From positions 1 through 6,273 of the forward strand of contig QNFO01000076.1 of NCBI GenBank assembly GCA_003646355.1: 6,273 nt of DNA. Direction: 5' to 3'. Positions 6,188 to 6,273 of this stretch are shown here, in pieces. The notes beneath the pieces were generated by a model. The model saw only the letters and a program-made list of their open reading frames with translations, was not told the DNA's origin and ran no database searches. Within the stretch, counting starts at the first letter, position 1. Every line of letters begins with the position of its first letter. The translations under genes and the position numbers were made by a program. Source of the DNA: Gammaproteobacteria bacterium (GTDB taxonomy: Bacteria; Pseudomonadota; Gammaproteobacteria; Pseudomonadales; Porticoccaceae).

Positions 6188-6273
6188 GGAACCTCTGAAT
6201 AAGTCCGAGTAATCCATTAAAATAGATTCACTCTTCTCGGGGACAAGAACATGGATCAAATCAGCTTTGCCGA
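6188..6273 (+). mobile_element. left end of an IS5-family insertion sequence (partial)
   Basis: The sequence from 6188, GGAACCTCTGAATAAGTCC, resembles the left terminal repeat of IS5 (GGAAGGTGCGAACAAGTCC as I recall it), sharing GGAA, GAA and AAGTCC at the same spacing. The distance of 63 nt from this end to the transposase start suits the family. CTAG precedes the end, as expected for the 4-bp target site. The element runs off the window, so its length, right repeat and completeness are unknown. It is inserted in the minus-strand gene to its left. Confidence 0.7.
6251..6273 (+). CDS. IS5-family transposase, first codons only (partial, runs off window)
   Basis: ATG at 6251 opens MDQISFA followed by GA-, which encodes Asp or Glu. 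This matches the usual opening of IS5-type transposases (MDQI[ST]FAEAEY in many members, MSHQLTFAD in IS5 itself). The product would be a DDE transposase that cuts and pastes the element. A GGGGAC stretch at 6239-6244 lies 6 nt before the ATG and could bind the ribosome. Only seven full codons are visible, so the call relies on this short motif together with the terminal repeat and the target site, which agree independently. Confidence 0.65.

Noticed and set aside
5615..6259. Continuous 214-residue minus-strand open frame as a single intact gene
   Set aside because: Its first part overlaps the IS5-family end and transposase start and reads as an unlikely Arg/Ser-rich stretch; the frame stays open to the window edge without a good start, and a neighbouring frame encodes a more protein-like N-terminal part.
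1..6273. CRISPR array, tRNA or rRNA genes, phage attachment sites, toxin-antitoxin pair
   Set aside because: No regularly spaced repeats, cloverleaf-like segments or small paired genes were seen on either strand.

Overview
The window looks like chromosomal DNA of a Gram-negative gammaproteobacterium, possibly a marine Cellvibrionales/Spongiibacteraceae-type lineage. The evidence is a YajD-type HNH protein very close to the enterobacterial form, a 7TMR-DISM diguanylate cyclase, an AldB/ExaC-type aldehyde dehydrogenase paired with a DUF779 protein, and a base composition near 50% GC. The genus is inference; no rRNA or marker gene is present.

Layout, left to right. 1-90: AT-rich leader with short repeats and a good Shine-Dalgarno site. 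91-1586 (+): NAD(P)-dependent aldehyde dehydrogenase of the AldB/ExaC/AcoD group. Its natural start codon is one base out of frame with the body of the gene. 1601-1623: perfect 9-bp hairpin. 1651-2025 (+): DUF779 protein, the usual companion of this dehydrogenase. 2085 (or 2064)-3893 (+): membrane diguanylate cyclase with a periplasmic 7TMR-DISMED2 sensor, a seven-helix 7TMR-DISM region and a GGEEF domain with an intact inhibitory site. 3912-4268 (+): YajD-like HNH protein. 4312-5526 (+): class III (CaiB/BaiF) CoA-transferase. 5527-5614: AT-rich spacer without a clear terminator. 5615-6187 (-): the 3' part of an unrecognised gene that carries a frameshift and is cut by an insertion. 6188-6273: left end of an IS5-family insertion sequence, with terminal repeat and first transposase codons, running off the window.

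The five intact genes all read rightwards with short gaps (18-64 nt), so partial co-transcription is possible, but they do not form one obvious pathway. ALDH plus DUF779 is a recognisable aldehyde/alcohol oxidation module. The cyclase and YajD may share a transcript (18-nt gap). The CoA-transferase could feed acyl-CoA metabolism, but its substrate cannot be read from sequence.

The points most worth a second look are three. First, the one-base frame break at the ALDH start, with a canonical -1 slippery heptamer (T TTA AAG) lying in the right frame to repair it. Second, the IS5-family end with a CTAG target site. Third, the host gene that this insertion disrupts, whose reading frame can be restored by removing one base from a run of five A's. 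Two single-base indels at or beside homopolymers also raise the possibility of sequencing error. I found no clear evidence of a wholly new multi-gene system.
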